From Burkholderia sp. SRS-W-2-2016 (GTDB lineage Bacteria > Pseudomonadota > Gammaproteobacteria > Burkholderiales > Burkholderiaceae): DNA of 64,000 bases. The position numbers were made by a program, and so were the translations under genes. The stretch is taken from the NCBI RefSeq assembly GCF_001931485.1, contig NZ_MSDV01000045.1:1-64000 (forward strand). The letters run 5' to 3'. The notes beneath the pieces were generated by a model. The model was given only the letters and a program-made list of their open reading frames with translations, was not told where the DNA came from and did not search any database. Below, piece by piece: positions 40,620-48,919 of the stretch (positions are counted from its first letter, which is position 1; each line of letters opens with the position of its first letter).

Positions 40620-41660
40620 CTAGCTTCCCGCCTTCACCGCTTCCCGCAAGAAATCCCCGACGCTCGGATAGCGCAGCGTTACCCGCAACTCTTCCTTCAG
40701 ACGCCGGTTCACCAGCCGCCGCGATTCGCGCATGAACGACAGCAGCATCGGCTCGATCTGCGTTTGCGCCTGCGCGCGCGTGATGCGCGGCGCGCGCGGC
40801 AGACCGAACGCATCGGCGACCGCGTCGAAGTACTCGCCCATCTTCAGCGACGAATCGTCGGACGCGTGAATCGCGCGCGCGGGCCGGCCGTGGGTCGCGA
40901 GCCGCACGAGGATCGCGGCGAGGTCGTCGGCGTGGATGTGGTTGGTGTAGACGTCGTCGGCATCGACCAGCGCCGGCGTGCCTTTTTCGAGCCGCGCGAG
41001 CGGCAGCCGGGTGCCCGCGTAGATGCCCGGAATCCGCGCGATGCTGGCCAGCACGCTGCCGCGCGCGCTCGCCTCGCGCAGTTGCCGCTCGGCCGACACG
41101 CGCCGTTTCGCGCGCGCATTGGCGGGCCGCGGCGCGCGCGTTTCGTCGATCCACGCGCCGCCGCAGTCGCCGTAGACGCCCGTCGTACTCGCGTAAACGA
41201 TGCGCGGCGGTGCCGCCGGCGCGGCGGTCCGGCGTACCCTGTCGGGTACAATACCGGCTGTTTTAGCGTCCACCCATGAAGCACGCGCGCGCCGCAAACG
41301 CGCGGTCGGCACGACCGGCGAACGCGCGGCGGAAGCGCTCCGGCGGCCCGCTCCAGCGGCGGAGCCGAGCGTCGCCAGCAACGCGCGGGTACGCCGGTCG
41401 GTGTCGCCGGATTTCTGCGGCGGCGCCAGATGCAGCACCGTCGGCGCGAGTCCCGCGAGCCGTTTGAGACTGCCGCGCACATCGAGATCGCCGACCAGCG
41501 GCGTCACACCGGCGGCACGCAACTCGGCGCAACGCGCGGGGTGGCTGGTTAGTGCGAAGACATGCGCGTGCGGCCGCAATAGCGGCACACAACGCATACC
41601 GACGTCGCCGCAGCCGATAATCAGCACGCGCGGCCGGCGAAAGTTTCGAGTCGCATTCAT
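40620..41660 (-). CDS. NAD(P)-dependent SDR / epimerase-family protein with insertion
   Basis: A 346-residue extended short-chain dehydrogenase relative. The N-terminal VLIIGCGDVGMRCVPLL is the NAD-binding glycine motif. YASTTGVYGDCGGAWIDE gives the S/Y region, and the C-terminal YPSVGDFLREAVKAG matches SDR_a5-type proteins such as YeeZ. Between LLATLG and RIVYAST is an unusual Arg/Ala/Pro-rich stretch of about 55 residues (GAGRRSASAARSPVVPTARL...) absent from typical relatives. It may be an insertion that disrupts or lengthens the fold; an upstream GTG at 41771 is not favoured. Confidence 0.75.
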   Translation of the reverse strand: MNATRNFRRPRVLIIGCGDVGMRCVPLLRPHAHVFALTSHPARCAELRAAGVTPLVGDLDVRGSLKRLAGLAPTVLHLAPPQKSGDTDRRTRALLATLGSAAGAGRRSASAARSPVVPTARLRRARASWVDAKTAGIVPDRVRRTAAPAAPPRIVYASTTGVYGDCGGAWIDETRAPRPANARAKRRVSAERQLREASARGSVLASIARIPGIYAGTRLPLARLEKGTPALVDADDVYTNHIHADDLAAILVRLATHGRPARAIHASDDSSLKMGEYFDAVADAFGLPRAPRITRAQAQTQIEPMLLSFMRESRRLVNRRLKEELRVTLRYPSVGDFLREAVKAGS

Positions 41661-41754
41661 GGTGGGCGCATTGTAGCGGTCACACGCAACAGGTACCGCG
41701 CGGTTAATCCGGCGGATCCGATAACGATTCCGTTTTTTCGATTTCGAACACTCT

Positions 41755-42786
41755 ATGGCATTTAACGTCACGCTCCGGCAAAGCGGCCGGCAGTTTCAGG
41801 TAGAACAGGACGAACCGGTGCTCACCGCCGCCCTGCGTCAAGGCATCGGCCTGCCGTACGGCTGCAAGAACGGCGCGTGCGGTTCGTGCAAGGGCACCGT
41901 GGTGAGCGGCGAAGTCGAACAGCGCGCGCACTCGTCGTCGGCATTGTCGAACGATGAAAAGACTCGCGGCATGGCTCTGTTGTGCTGCGCGACCGCGTGC
42001 TCCGATCTCGAAGTCGACATCCGCGAAGTGGCCGGCGTCGGCGACGTGCAGGTCAAGAAGCTGCCGTGCCGCGTGAACGCGATCGAGCGCAAGGCCGACG
42101 ACGTGATCGTCGTCAAACTGCAACTGCCCGCCAACGAGCGTCTGCAGTATCTGGCCGGCCAGTACCTCGAATTCATCCTGAAGGACGGCAAGCGCCGCAG
42201 CTATTCGATGGCCAATGCGCCGCACACCGAAGGCCCGATCGAACTGCACATCCGCCACATGCCCGGCGGCGCGTTCACCGACCACGTGTTCAACACGATG
42301 AAAGAGCGCGACATCCTGCGCTTCGAAGCCCCGCTCGGCACCTTCTTCCTGCGCGAAGACTCGGACAAGCCGATCGTGCTGCTCGCGTCGGGCACCGGCT
42401 TCGCGCCGCTGAAGGCGATCGTCGAGCACGCGGTGTTCAAGAACATCACGCGCCCGATGACGCTTTACTGGGGCGCGCGCCGCAAGAAAGACCTGTATCT
42501 GCTCGAAGTCGCCGAACAATGGGCGCGCGAGATTCCGAACTTCAAGTTCGTGCCGGTGCTGTCCGAACCGGACGCGAGCGACGCATGGACCGGCCGCACC
42601 GGCTTCGTGCATCGCGCGGTGATCGAGGACCTGCCCGATCTGTCCGCGTACCAGGTGTATGCATGCGGCGCGCCGGTGATGGTCGAGTCGGCGCAGCGCG
42701 ATTTCACCCAGCATCACCAGCTCCCGGAAGACGAGTTCTACGCGGACTCGTTCACGAGCGCAGCCGATCTCGCGAACGCGGTCTGA
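41755..42786 (+). CDS. 2Fe-2S/FAD NAD(P)H reductase (CDP-6-deoxy-glucoseen reductase-like)
   Basis: A 343-residue electron-transfer protein with an N-terminal plant-type ferredoxin domain and a C-terminal FNR module. The ferredoxin domain has YGCKNGACGSCKG and a later CC pair for the 2Fe-2S cluster, about residues 36-77. In the FNR module RRSYSMANAP binds FAD (about 145) and LLASGTGFAPLKAI binds NAD (about 208); the terminal VYACGAPVMVESAQRDF also fits. In Burkholderia such genes are usually named after AscD/E3 by similarity. A role supplying electrons to an unlinked oxygenase or dehydratase is as likely. Not in an operon. Confidence 0.85.
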   Translation: MAFNVTLRQSGRQFQVEQDEPVLTAALRQGIGLPYGCKNGACGSCKGTVVSGEVEQRAHSSSALSNDEKTRGMALLCCATACSDLEVDIREVAGVGDVQVKKLPCRVNAIERKADDVIVVKLQLPANERLQYLAGQYLEFILKDGKRRSYSMANAPHTEGPIELHIRHMPGGAFTDHVFNTMKERDILRFEAPLGTFFLREDSDKPIVLLASGTGFAPLKAIVEHAVFKNITRPMTLYWGARRKKDLYLLEVAEQWAREIPNFKFVPVLSEPDASDAWTGRTGFVHRAVIEDLPDLSAYQVYACGAPVMVESAQRDFTQHHQLPEDEFYADSFTSAADLANAV

Positions 42787-42961
42787 TAGCCTGCCGAGCA
42801 AACGGCCTGCCCGCGCGTTGTCACGCGGGCGGCCGGCGCGGCGCGCGAGCCTCGATTCGCGGGCCGCGCGCGCCGACCGAATAAGCCAAATCCGCCGAAC
42901 ATGTCAGCCGCGCGACAAGCCGGCAAATTCTTCTCATCACCGCGCCGCTGCAAATTCATGG

Positions 42962-42990
42962 TTTACACCGGCGCTTCGGTTGTCGTATTC
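42962..42990 (+). promoter_or_regulatory. Possible promoter of argD leader
   Basis: TTTACA (42962-42967), 17-base spacer, GTATTC (42985-42990). It would start transcription near 42997, almost at the leader ATG, making the leader peptide leaderless. Weak -10 match. Confidence 0.35.
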
Positions 42991-42998
42991 TTTCGCGC

Positions 42999-43049
42999 AT
43001 GAACCGCATCCAGTCCGAACTCCGACGTCGCCGCTCGCCGCTCCCCTAG
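42999..43049 (+). CDS. Candidate arginine leader peptide (16 aa)
   Basis: Reads MNRIQSELRRRRSPLP and stops. Codons 9-12 are CGA CGT CGC CGC, four arginines in a row, five Arg in 16 residues. It lies 177 bases upstream of argD and is followed by a terminator (43116-43145) and an alternative pairing that would prevent it. A ribosome stalled at the Arg codons would leave 43054-43064 free to pair; one that reached the stop would cover it. No Shine-Dalgarno precedes the ATG, the main weakness. Confidence 0.5.
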   Translation: MNRIQSELRRRRSPLP

Positions 43050-43053
43050 GGAC

Positions 43054-43145
43054 GCCGCTGGCTTCGTCACGGATTCGCGCCGCACACCACTTCGGCGCAA
43101 GCTGTTCGAATCATGAAAGCCACGGCCTGCCGTGGCTTTTCTGTT
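43054..43145 (+). promoter_or_regulatory. Candidate attenuator: terminator and antiterminator before argD
   Basis: Terminator stem AAAGCCACGG (43116-43125) pairs with CCGTGGCTTT (43130-43139) around CCTG, followed by T-rich sequence (TCTGTTTTT). Its 3' arm is nearly duplicated upstream as GCCGCTGGCTT (43054-43064), which can pair with AAGCCA-CGGC of the terminator's 5' arm with one bulged C. The two pairings exclude each other. Confidence 0.55.
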
Positions 43146-43226
43146 TTTCCGGCCGCCGTTTTCGACGCGCCAAACCGACCTTGATCCTTCACCCTGCTTT
43201 CATCTTTTTGCCTGGAGCCTGCCGTC

Positions 43227-44411
43227 ATGAATTTCAATGAGTATCCGATCGAGTCGCTGATGTACATCACGAACCGGCCCGAAATCGTTTTCACGCACGG
43301 CAAGGGCTCGTGGCTTTACGACAACAACGGCAAGCGCTATCTGGATTTCATTCAGGGCTGGGCGGTCAACAGTCTCGGCCACTGCAACGACGGCATGCTC
43401 GAAGCGCTGAACACCCAGGCGAAGCTGCTGCTCAATCCGTCGCCGGCGTTCTACAACGAGCCGATGGCCAAGCTCGCGGGCCTGCTCACGCAGCACAGCT
43501 GCTTCGACAAGGTGTTCTTCGCGAACAGCGGCGCCGAGGCGAACGAAGGCGCGATCAAGCTCGCGCGCAAGTGGGGCAAGAAGTTCAAGGACGGCGCGTT
43601 CGAAATCATCACGTTCGATCACAGCTTCCACGGCCGCACGCTCGCCACCATGTCGGCAAGCGGCAAGCCGGGCTGGGACACGATCTACGCGCCGCAGGTG
43701 CCGGGCTTCCCGAAGGCCGACCTGAACGACATCGCGTCGGTGGAAAAGCTGATCAACGCGAAGACCGTCGCGGTGATGCTCGAGCCGATCCAGGGCGAAG
43801 GCGGCGTGATTCCGGCGACGCGCGAATTCATGCAGCAACTGCGCGAGCTGACGAAGAAGCACAACCTGCTCCTGATCGTCGATGAAGTGCAAAGCGGTTG
43901 CGGCCGCGCGGGCACGCTGTTCGCGTATGAACTGTCGGGCATCGAGCCGGACATCATGACGCTCGGCAAGGGTATCGGCGGCGGCGTGCCGCTCGCGGCG
44001 CTGCTGTCGAAGAAGGAAATCGCGGTGTTCGAGGCGGGCGATCAGGGCGGCACCTACAACGGCAATCCGCTGATGACCGCGGTCGGCTACTCGGTGATCT
44101 CGCAACTGACCGCGCCGGGCTTCCTCGAAGGCGTGCGCGCGCGCGGTGAATATCTCCGTACCAAGCTGCTCGAACTGTCGGAAGAGCGCGGCTTCAAGGG
44201 CGAGCGCGGCGAAGGTTTGCTGCGCGCTCTGCTGCTCGGCAAGGACATCGGTAACCAGATCGTCGAGAAGGCGCGCGACATGCAGCCGGACGGCGTGCTG
44301 CTGAACGCCGCGCGCCCGAACCTGCTGCGCTTCATGCCGGCGCTGAACGTGACGACCGAAGAAATCGACCAGATGATGGCGATGCTGCGGTCGGTGCTCG
44401 ACTCGCTGTAA
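43227..44411 (+). CDS. argD: Acetylornithine aminotransferase family protein
   Basis: A 394-residue class III PLP aminotransferase. YLDFIQGWAVNSLGHCN is at the N-terminus, then FFANSGAEANEGAIKLARKW. Next come FDHSFHGRTLATMSASG, LIVDEVQSGCGRAG with the PLP-binding Asp, and TLGKGIGGGVPLAA with the Schiff-base Lys (about residue 251), closed by GTYNGNPL. Length and motifs match ArgD/AstC-type enzymes acting on acetylornithine (arginine biosynthesis) or related omega-amino acids. GGAG lies nine bases upstream of the ATG. The Arg-codon leader upstream supports a biosynthetic role. An acetyltransferase gene follows after 19 bases. Confidence 0.88.
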   Translation: MNFNEYPIESLMYITNRPEIVFTHGKGSWLYDNNGKRYLDFIQGWAVNSLGHCNDGMLEALNTQAKLLLNPSPAFYNEPMAKLAGLLTQHSCFDKVFFANSGAEANEGAIKLARKWGKKFKDGAFEIITFDHSFHGRTLATMSASGKPGWDTIYAPQVPGFPKADLNDIASVEKLINAKTVAVMLEPIQGEGGVIPATREFMQQLRELTKKHNLLLIVDEVQSGCGRAGTLFAYELSGIEPDIMTLGKGIGGGVPLAALLSKKEIAVFEAGDQGGTYNGNPLMTAVGYSVISQLTAPGFLEGVRARGEYLRTKLLELSEERGFKGERGEGLLRALLLGKDIGNQIVEKARDMQPDGVLLNAARPNLLRFMPALNVTTEEIDQMMAMLRSVLDSL

Positions 44412-44430
44412 TCGACCGGAGAGCGTGCCG

Positions 44431-44892
44431 ATGACGACCAACACGTTGCTGTCGATCCGCCGCTTCGACGCGCGCGATACCGAGGCGGTGGTCACGCTGT
44501 GGCAGCAGGCGTTTCCCGAGTACCGGGACACGACGCGGCCGCAGCGCAATCCGCGTCTGTCGATCGAGAACAAGCTGGCGACGCAGCCGGAGCTGTTCTT
44601 CGTCGCGGTGCTCGACGAGCGCATCGTCGGTACCGTGATGGGCGGCTACGACGGCCATCGCGGCTGGCTGTATTCGCTCGCGGTCGATGAAGCGCTACGA
44701 CGTCATGGAATCGGCACGCGTCTGGTCGCGCACGTCGAAAGCGTGCTGACCGGGCTGGGTTGTCCGAAGCTGAATCTGCAGGTGCTGTCGGCGAAGGCCG
44801 ACATCCAGGCGTTTTACGAAGCGCTCGGTTATCGCGCCGATGCGGTGATCAGTCTCGGCAAACGGCTGGGTAAATTCGCTGACGCGGCGTAA
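44431..44892 (+). CDS. GNAT-family N-acetyltransferase
   Basis: A 153-residue acetyltransferase of the YpeA type. VVTLWQQAFPEYRD is near the start, then VAVLDERIVGTVMGGYDGHRGWLYSLAVDEALRRHGIGTRL, which includes the acetyl-CoA pyrophosphate loop RRHGIG. KLNLQVLSAKADIQAFYEALGY is the conserved end. The ATG is preferred over a GTG two codons earlier because of GGAGAG spacing. Probably co-transcribed with argD; substrate unknown. Confidence 0.85.
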   Translation: MTTNTLLSIRRFDARDTEAVVTLWQQAFPEYRDTTRPQRNPRLSIENKLATQPELFFVAVLDERIVGTVMGGYDGHRGWLYSLAVDEALRRHGIGTRLVAHVESVLTGLGCPKLNLQVLSAKADIQAFYEALGYRADAVISLGKRLGKFADAA

Positions 44893-44916
44893 GCGCCGGC
44901 TCGCTCCGCAATAATG

Positions 44917-44956
44917 AAAAGGCCGCATGCGCTACGAAGCGCATGCGGCCTTTTTT
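44917..44956. terminator. Bidirectional intrinsic terminator
   Basis: GGCCGCATGCGC (44921-44932) pairs with GCGCATGCGGCC (44939-44950), flanked by AAAA and TTTTTT; serves the argD unit and the convergent liv genes. Confidence 0.9.
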
Positions 44957-44987
44957 CATCGCCAGACCGAGGGTCTAGCGACCTGGC

Positions 44988-45710
44988 TTACTCACCGAGA
45001 TAAGCAGCCCGAACCTTCGGATCATCGAGCATCTGCTTCGCGTCGCCGGACATCGTGATCAGACCGGAGTCCATCACGTAGCCGCGGTTGGCGGCCTGCA
45101 GCGCCAGACGCGCGTTCTGCTCGACCAGCAGCACGGTCATCCCTTCCGACGAAATCGCCCGCACCACCTCGAAGATCTTCTCGACCATGATCGGCGACAG
45201 ACCCATCGACGGTTCGTCCAGCAGCAACAGCTTCGGCCGCGAGATGATCGCGCGCGCCATCGCCAGCATCTGCTGTTCGCCGCCCGACAGCGTGCCCGCG
45301 TATTGCGACGCGCGCTCCTTCAGACGCGGGAAGAAACCGAACATACGGTCGACGTCCTTCTCGATGCCGTCCTTGTCGGTGCGCAGATACGCGCCCATCT
45401 GCATGTTCTCGACGATCGACATCCGCGCGAAGATTCCGCGCCCTTCCGGCACCATCGCCAGACCGCGCTTGAGCAGTTCGTGCGCGGGCAGTCCCTTGAT
45501 CGACTGGCCCATGTACTCGATGTCGCCGGCCGCGTATGCCTTCAGGCCGGTAATCGCCTTCATCGTGGTGGTCTTGCCCGCGCCGTTCGCGCCGATCAGC
45601 GTGACGAGTTCGCCCTGACCGACTTCGAGATCGACGCCCTTGACCGCCTGGATGCCACCGTAGTTGACCTGCAGGCCCTTGATTTTCAACATTGCTTGCG
45701 TCGTGGACAT
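44988..45710 (-). CDS. livF: Branched-chain amino-acid ABC transporter ATPase
   Basis: A 240-residue ATPase. GANGAGKTTTMKAI (Walker A), LSGGEQQMLAMARA (signature) and LLLLDEPSMGLSPIM (Walker B) match LivF specifically. The start codon shares one base with the livG stop (TGATG). Last gene of the liv run, ending before the shared terminator. Works with LivG on the cytoplasmic face of the LivHM channel. Confidence 0.95.
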   Translation of the reverse strand: MSTTQAMLKIKGLQVNYGGIQAVKGVDLEVGQGELVTLIGANGAGKTTTMKAITGLKAYAAGDIEYMGQSIKGLPAHELLKRGLAMVPEGRGIFARMSIVENMQMGAYLRTDKDGIEKDVDRMFGFFPRLKERASQYAGTLSGGEQQMLAMARAIISRPKLLLLDEPSMGLSPIMVEKIFEVVRAISSEGMTVLLVEQNARLALQAANRGYVMDSGLITMSGDAKQMLDDPKVRAAYLGE

Positions 45711-46522
45711 CAGTGGACTCCCGCACCCAGATAAGCTTCGATCACCTTAGGATCCTTCTGCACGTCTTGCGGCAGACCTTGCGCAATCACCTTGCCGTAG
45801 TCGAGCACCGTCATCTGGTTGCACAGACCCATCACCAGCTTCACGTCGTGTTCGATCAAGAGGATCGTCTTGCCGTCCGCGCGGATCTTGTCGAGCAGCT
45901 TGGTCAGCTCGACCTTCTCCGTCGCGTTCATGCCGGCGGCCGGTTCATCGAGCGCGAGCAGCTTCGGGTCGGTCGCCAATGCGCGTGCGATTTCCAGACG
46001 ACGCTGGTGACCGTACGACAGGTTGCGCGACGTGTAATCCGCGTACTGCGCGATGCCGACGTATTCGAGCAGTTCCAGCGCGCGTTCCTTGATCTCGCGC
46101 TCTTCCCTGCGCTCGGCCGGGGTCTGGAACACCGCGCCGAGCAGACCGTGCTTCGTGCGTACGTGCCGGCCGACCATCACGTTTTCGAGCGCGGTCATCC
46201 CGCCGAACAGACGGATGTTCTGGAACGTGCGCGCGATCCCCGCCTTCGCGACCTGATAGACCGCGGTCGGCGTGTAGTTCTCGCCGTCGAGCTTGAATTC
46301 GCCCGAGTCCGGCGTGTACAGCCCGGTGATCACGTTGAAGAACGTCGTCTTGCCGGCGCCGTTCGGGCCGATCAGACCGTAAATCTGCCCGGCCTTGATC
46401 TCCAGACCGACTTCCGAGAGTGCCTGCAGGCCGCCGAAGCGCTTGTTCACGCCCTTCACCGAAAGGCGGATCGGCGCGTTCGCGAAGCCATTCATCGCGT
46501 TGTTGCTTACGTTATCGCTCAT
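45710..46522 (-). CDS. livG: Branched-chain amino-acid ABC transporter ATPase
   Basis: A 270-residue ATPase. GPNGAGKTTFFNVITG (Walker A), LSYGHQRRLEIARAL (signature) and LLALDEPAAGMN (Walker B, LivG-type AGMN). The ATG at MSDNVSNN with GGAG upstream is chosen; the 32-codon extension to 46618 would lie inside livM. 20 bases after livM. Confidence 0.95.
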   Translation of the reverse strand: MSDNVSNNAMNGFANAPIRLSVKGVNKRFGGLQALSEVGLEIKAGQIYGLIGPNGAGKTTFFNVITGLYTPDSGEFKLDGENYTPTAVYQVAKAGIARTFQNIRLFGGMTALENVMVGRHVRTKHGLLGAVFQTPAERREEREIKERALELLEYVGIAQYADYTSRNLSYGHQRRLEIARALATDPKLLALDEPAAGMNATEKVELTKLLDKIRADGKTILLIEHDVKLVMGLCNQMTVLDYGKVIAQGLPQDVQKDPKVIEAYLGAGVH

Positions 46523-46542
46523 GTCTTTTTCTCCACCGCGCG

Positions 46543-47712
46543 TTACGCGCGCACCGGCTTCTTGCCGTTGCGCTTCGCCAGCTTCGCAATCTTGTCTTCG
46601 TGCTTCGGCGCCGGCCACAGGCCTTCCGAGCGATACAGCATGATCACGACCATCGCCAGACCGTACAGCAGCTGACGGATCACTTCGGTATCCACGATTT
46701 CATGGCCGAAGATCATGTTCTGCAGCGGACCCATCGTCGAGCGCAGGAATTCCGGGAACACCGCGAGCAGCACCGCGCCCAGAATCACGCCGGGGATATG
46801 GCCCATGCCGCCGAGCACCACGCAGGCGAGCACCACGACAGATTCCCAGAAGGTGAACGATTCCGGCGACACGAAGCCCTGGAACGCGCCGAACATCGCG
46901 CCCGACAGACCGCCGAACGACGCGCCCATCGCGAACGCGAGCAGCTTCACGTTACGGGTGTTGATGCCCATCGCCTTGGCGGCGATTTCGTCTTCGCGGA
47001 TCGCCGCCCATGCACGGCCGATACGCGAATGCTGCAGACGCGTACAGACCCAGATCACGAACAGCGCGCACAGCACGAACAGGTAGTAATAGCCGTACAC
47101 CGACGGGAACTGCAGGCCGAACAGCGAGTGCGATTGCGACAGGTTGAAGCCGCCGATCTGCACCGGATCGATCCCCGTGATCCCCTTCGGGCCGTTGGTG
47201 ATGTTCACCGGACGGTCGAGGTTGTTCATGAAGATCCGCACGATTTCCCCGAAGCCGAGGGTCACGATCGCCAGATAGTCGCCGCGCAGACGCAGCGTCG
47301 GCGCACCGAGCAGAATCCCGAACAGCGCGGCGAGCGCCATCGCGATCGGCACGATGATCCAGATCGGCGTGTGCAGGCCGTGCGGCGCGAGCGCCGCGAT
47401 CCACTCGAACTGCGAGGTCAGGTGCGGCGAGCTCAGCAGCGCCGCCGTGTACGCGCCGATCGCGTAGAACGCGATATAGCCCAGGTCGAGCAGGCCGGCG
47501 AAGCCGACCACCACGTTCAGGCCCAGCGCGAGCATCACGTACAGCATCGCGAAGTCGAGCACGCGCACCCAGTAGTTGCCGCCCGCGGTGCCGATGATGA
47601 TCGGCGCCGCGATCACGAGGATCGCGGTGATGATGCCGACGGTCAGCGTCTTCGCCAGGTTCTTTTCGGGGATCAGCGTCGTCGACGGCTCGATCGGTTG
47701 AATTGAGGTCAT
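46543..47712 (-). CDS. livM: Branched-chain amino-acid ABC transporter permease
   Basis: A 389-residue membrane protein with about ten helices. ALGLNVVVGFAGLLDLGYIAFYAIGAY is the LivH/M signature, and GRAWAAIREDEIAAKAMGINT is the ATPase-coupling EAA-like region. The C-terminus is basic (KRNGKKPVRA). 26 bases after livH. Confidence 0.94.
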   Translation of the reverse strand: MTSIQPIEPSTTLIPEKNLAKTLTVGIITAILVIAAPIIIGTAGGNYWVRVLDFAMLYVMLALGLNVVVGFAGLLDLGYIAFYAIGAYTAALLSSPHLTSQFEWIAALAPHGLHTPIWIIVPIAMALAALFGILLGAPTLRLRGDYLAIVTLGFGEIVRIFMNNLDRPVNITNGPKGITGIDPVQIGGFNLSQSHSLFGLQFPSVYGYYYLFVLCALFVIWVCTRLQHSRIGRAWAAIREDEIAAKAMGINTRNVKLLAFAMGASFGGLSGAMFGAFQGFVSPESFTFWESVVVLACVVLGGMGHIPGVILGAVLLAVFPEFLRSTMGPLQNMIFGHEIVDTEVIRQLLYGLAMVVIMLYRSEGLWPAPKHEDKIAKLAKRNGKKPVRA

Positions 47713-47738
47713 GTTCTGTTACTCCTTATGGCCCGGGA

Positions 47739-48689
47739 TCACGCGCGATCCGCGACACGTTCGCCGAGCAGACCCGACGGACGGAACACCAGCACGACGA
47801 TCAGCACGATGAACGCGAACACGTCCTGGTAGTTACTGCCGAAGACGCCGCCCGTGAGATTGCCGATGTAGCCGGCGCCCAACTGCTCGATCAGGCCGAG
47901 CAGCACGCCGCCGACCATCGCGCCGCCGAGGTTGCCGATCCCGCCCAGCACCGCCGCGGTAAAGGCCTTCAGGCCGGGGATGAAGCCCATGTAGAAGTGC
48001 GCGTTGCCGTATTCCGACGCGATCATCACGCCGGCCAGTGCGGCCAGCGCCGAGCCGATCATGAAGGTCGCCGAAATCACGAAGTTCGGGTTCACGCCCA
48101 TCAGCGATGCGACGCCGGGGTTCTCCGCGATCGCCCGCATCGCGCGGCCGAGCTTGGTCTTGTGCACGAGCAGCAGCAGGCCGCCCATCACGAGGAACGC
48201 GACCACGATGATGACGATTTCAGTCATCGAGATCACCGCGCCCGGCGTGGTGTCGGTGGCCTTGATCACGTTGATCGGATCGGTCGGCAGCAGCTGCGGG
48301 AACGGCAGCGGGTTGCGCGACCAGATCATCATCGCGAGCGTCTGCAGCAGGATCGACACACCGATCGCGGTGATCAGCGGTGCCAGACGCGGTGCGCGCC
48401 GCAACGGCCGGTATGCGACCCGCTCGATCGTGTAGCCGACCACCGAGCAGACCACCGCCGCGATGATCAACGCGATCACCAGCGTCGGCACGTTGCCGAG
48501 TCCGGGGAAGTGGTTCTGCAGCACACCTATCGCGGACAGCGCAACCATCGCGCCGACCATCAACACATCGCCATGCGCGAAGTTGATGATGCCCAGAATG
48601 CCGTAAACCATCGTATAGCCTAGTGCGATGATGGCGTAGACACTGCCAAGCACCAGTCCATTCAGGATCTGCTGGATGAAAATATCCAT
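47739..48689 (-). CDS. livH: Branched-chain amino-acid ABC transporter permease
   Basis: A 316-residue permease: QILNGLVLGSVYAIIALGYTMVYGILGIINFAHGD is an unmistakable LivH N-terminus, and KLGRAMRAIAENPGVASLMGV is the coupling helix. First of the livHMGF run. The 230 bases upstream contain the livJ terminator, so expression is by read-through or by a promoter in that gap. Confidence 0.95.
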   Translation of the reverse strand: MDIFIQQILNGLVLGSVYAIIALGYTMVYGILGIINFAHGDVLMVGAMVALSAIGVLQNHFPGLGNVPTLVIALIIAAVVCSVVGYTIERVAYRPLRRAPRLAPLITAIGVSILLQTLAMMIWSRNPLPFPQLLPTDPINVIKATDTTPGAVISMTEIVIIVVAFLVMGGLLLLVHKTKLGRAMRAIAENPGVASLMGVNPNFVISATFMIGSALAALAGVMIASEYGNAHFYMGFIPGLKAFTAAVLGGIGNLGGAMVGGVLLGLIEQLGAGYIGNLTGGVFGSNYQDVFAFIVLIVVLVFRPSGLLGERVADRA

Positions 48690-48867
48690 TTAATGCTCCT
48701 TAGCCCGTGCGACTGGATTCACGCTCGTCATCTGCCGGTGGGCGGTGATGCGCTACGAAAATCTCAACGGCACTGCGGGTACTGATATAAAAGACCGGTA
48801 AGGGTTATCCGCTGCCGGTTCGCCCCGCCGACCGGGATGCGGTCGCGGGCTCGCCATCGGCGGATGC

Positions 48868-48900
48868 AAAAACGGCACCGTTGGATGGTGTCGGTGCCGT
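48868..48900 (-). terminator. Terminator after livJ
   Basis: Read leftward, ACGGCACCG (48900-48892) pairs with CGGTGCCGT (48880-48872), followed by TTTT (48871-48868). It sits 20 bases after the livJ stop and would give the binding-protein gene higher expression than the transport genes downstream. Confidence 0.78.
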
Positions 48901-48919
48901 CAGGCCAAACGTCCCGTCA

